Positions 63,991 to 64,000 of a DNA stretch of 64,000 nucleotides are shown here, in pieces. Origin of the DNA: Alviniconcha marisindica (lineage: Eukaryota; Mollusca; Gastropoda; Provannidae); contig JABMCL010000354.1 in assembly GCA_018857735.1 (NCBI GenBank), positions 135,001-199,000 of the forward strand. Direction: 5' to 3'. How positions within the stretch are numbered: the stretch's first letter is position 1; every line of letters begins with the position of its first letter. The position numbers were made by a program, and so were the translations under genes. Below the pieces are notes generated by a model. That model did not search any database, was not told the origin of the DNA, and saw only the letters and a program-made list of their open reading frames with translations.

Positions 63991-64000
63991 GTGGAGTTTA

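Larger units (their letters stand above)
219..63684 (+). other. Remaining introns over 300 bases in which I see nothing notable
   Basis: AT-rich, no exon, RNA gene or clear element seen: 219-546, 4,959-5,282, 8,638-9,644, 10,743-11,435, 11,600-12,079, 12,345-12,836, 15,391-15,956, 16,060-16,586, 16,739-17,536, 20,637-21,138, 22,222-22,881, 25,387-25,985, 30,893-31,554, 31,746-32,085, 32,966-33,310, 33,449-34,121, 39,006-39,411, 40,974-41,528, 42,458-43,070, 43,803-44,366, 48,087-48,566, 50,794-51,618, 52,414-53,030, 53,406-54,387, 57,441-58,156, 58,544-59,594, 59,946-61,531. With simple tracts only: 3,386-3,931 (G run), 23,340-23,939 (AT), 29,642-30,212 (G run), 30,323-30,818 and 34,800-35,187 (CA), 37,785-38,591 (A run). 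Confidence 0.6.

Overview
The window is metazoan genomic DNA. I read it as the interior of one very large plus-strand gene, open at both ends, for a secreted or extracellular modular protein. I assembled 69 coding exons (about 14.7 kb, about 4,900 codons) by matching acceptor/donor signals and reading phase. Every exon joins the next in frame except at one base deletion near 43,280. AT-rich introns, CT/CA microsatellites, a YADD-type retrotransposon remnant with an (ATT)n tail and AATAAAG..TCTCTC retroposon tails suggest a mollusc, possibly a gastropod. That placement is inference.

Layout. 107-21,326: four tandem repeats, each of three two-exon, six-cysteine modules (A, B, C). 22,098-29,052: repeat 5, with a 42-bp coding VNTR in its module B linker. 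29,573-31,745: a Thr/Pro linker and a first SEA-like domain. 32,086-36,126: repeat 6. 37,261-39,522: WAP domain, second SEA-like domain, EGF-like domain. 40,847-46,522: repeat 7, with an 18-bp coding VNTR and the frameshift. 47,208-48,086: two WAP exons in a tandem duplication. 48,567-50,793: a short repeat 8 (modules A and B only). 51,619 to the right edge: nine SRCR domains in a three-type order repeated three times.

The six-Cys module is the main unrecognised element. Each is split by a phase-2 intron just after Cys3, with eight residues between Cys3 and Cys4 in 22 of 23 modules. All complete modules and domains are bounded by phase-1 introns, the usual signature of exon shuffling in animal extracellular proteins. 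The architecture (Cys-rich repeats, mucin-like linkers, SEA, WAP, EGF, SRCR) suggests a mucin-like or pattern-binding surface, mucus or haemolymph protein. I recognise no named orthologue.

The introns are also unusual. At least seven carry short tandem repeats that include a copy of the neighbouring exon's own donor or acceptor, giving arrays of decoy splice sites. No start codon, signal peptide, transmembrane segment, stop codon, promoter or polyadenylation site of the gene lies in the window. I see no convincing minus-strand gene and no functional RNA gene.
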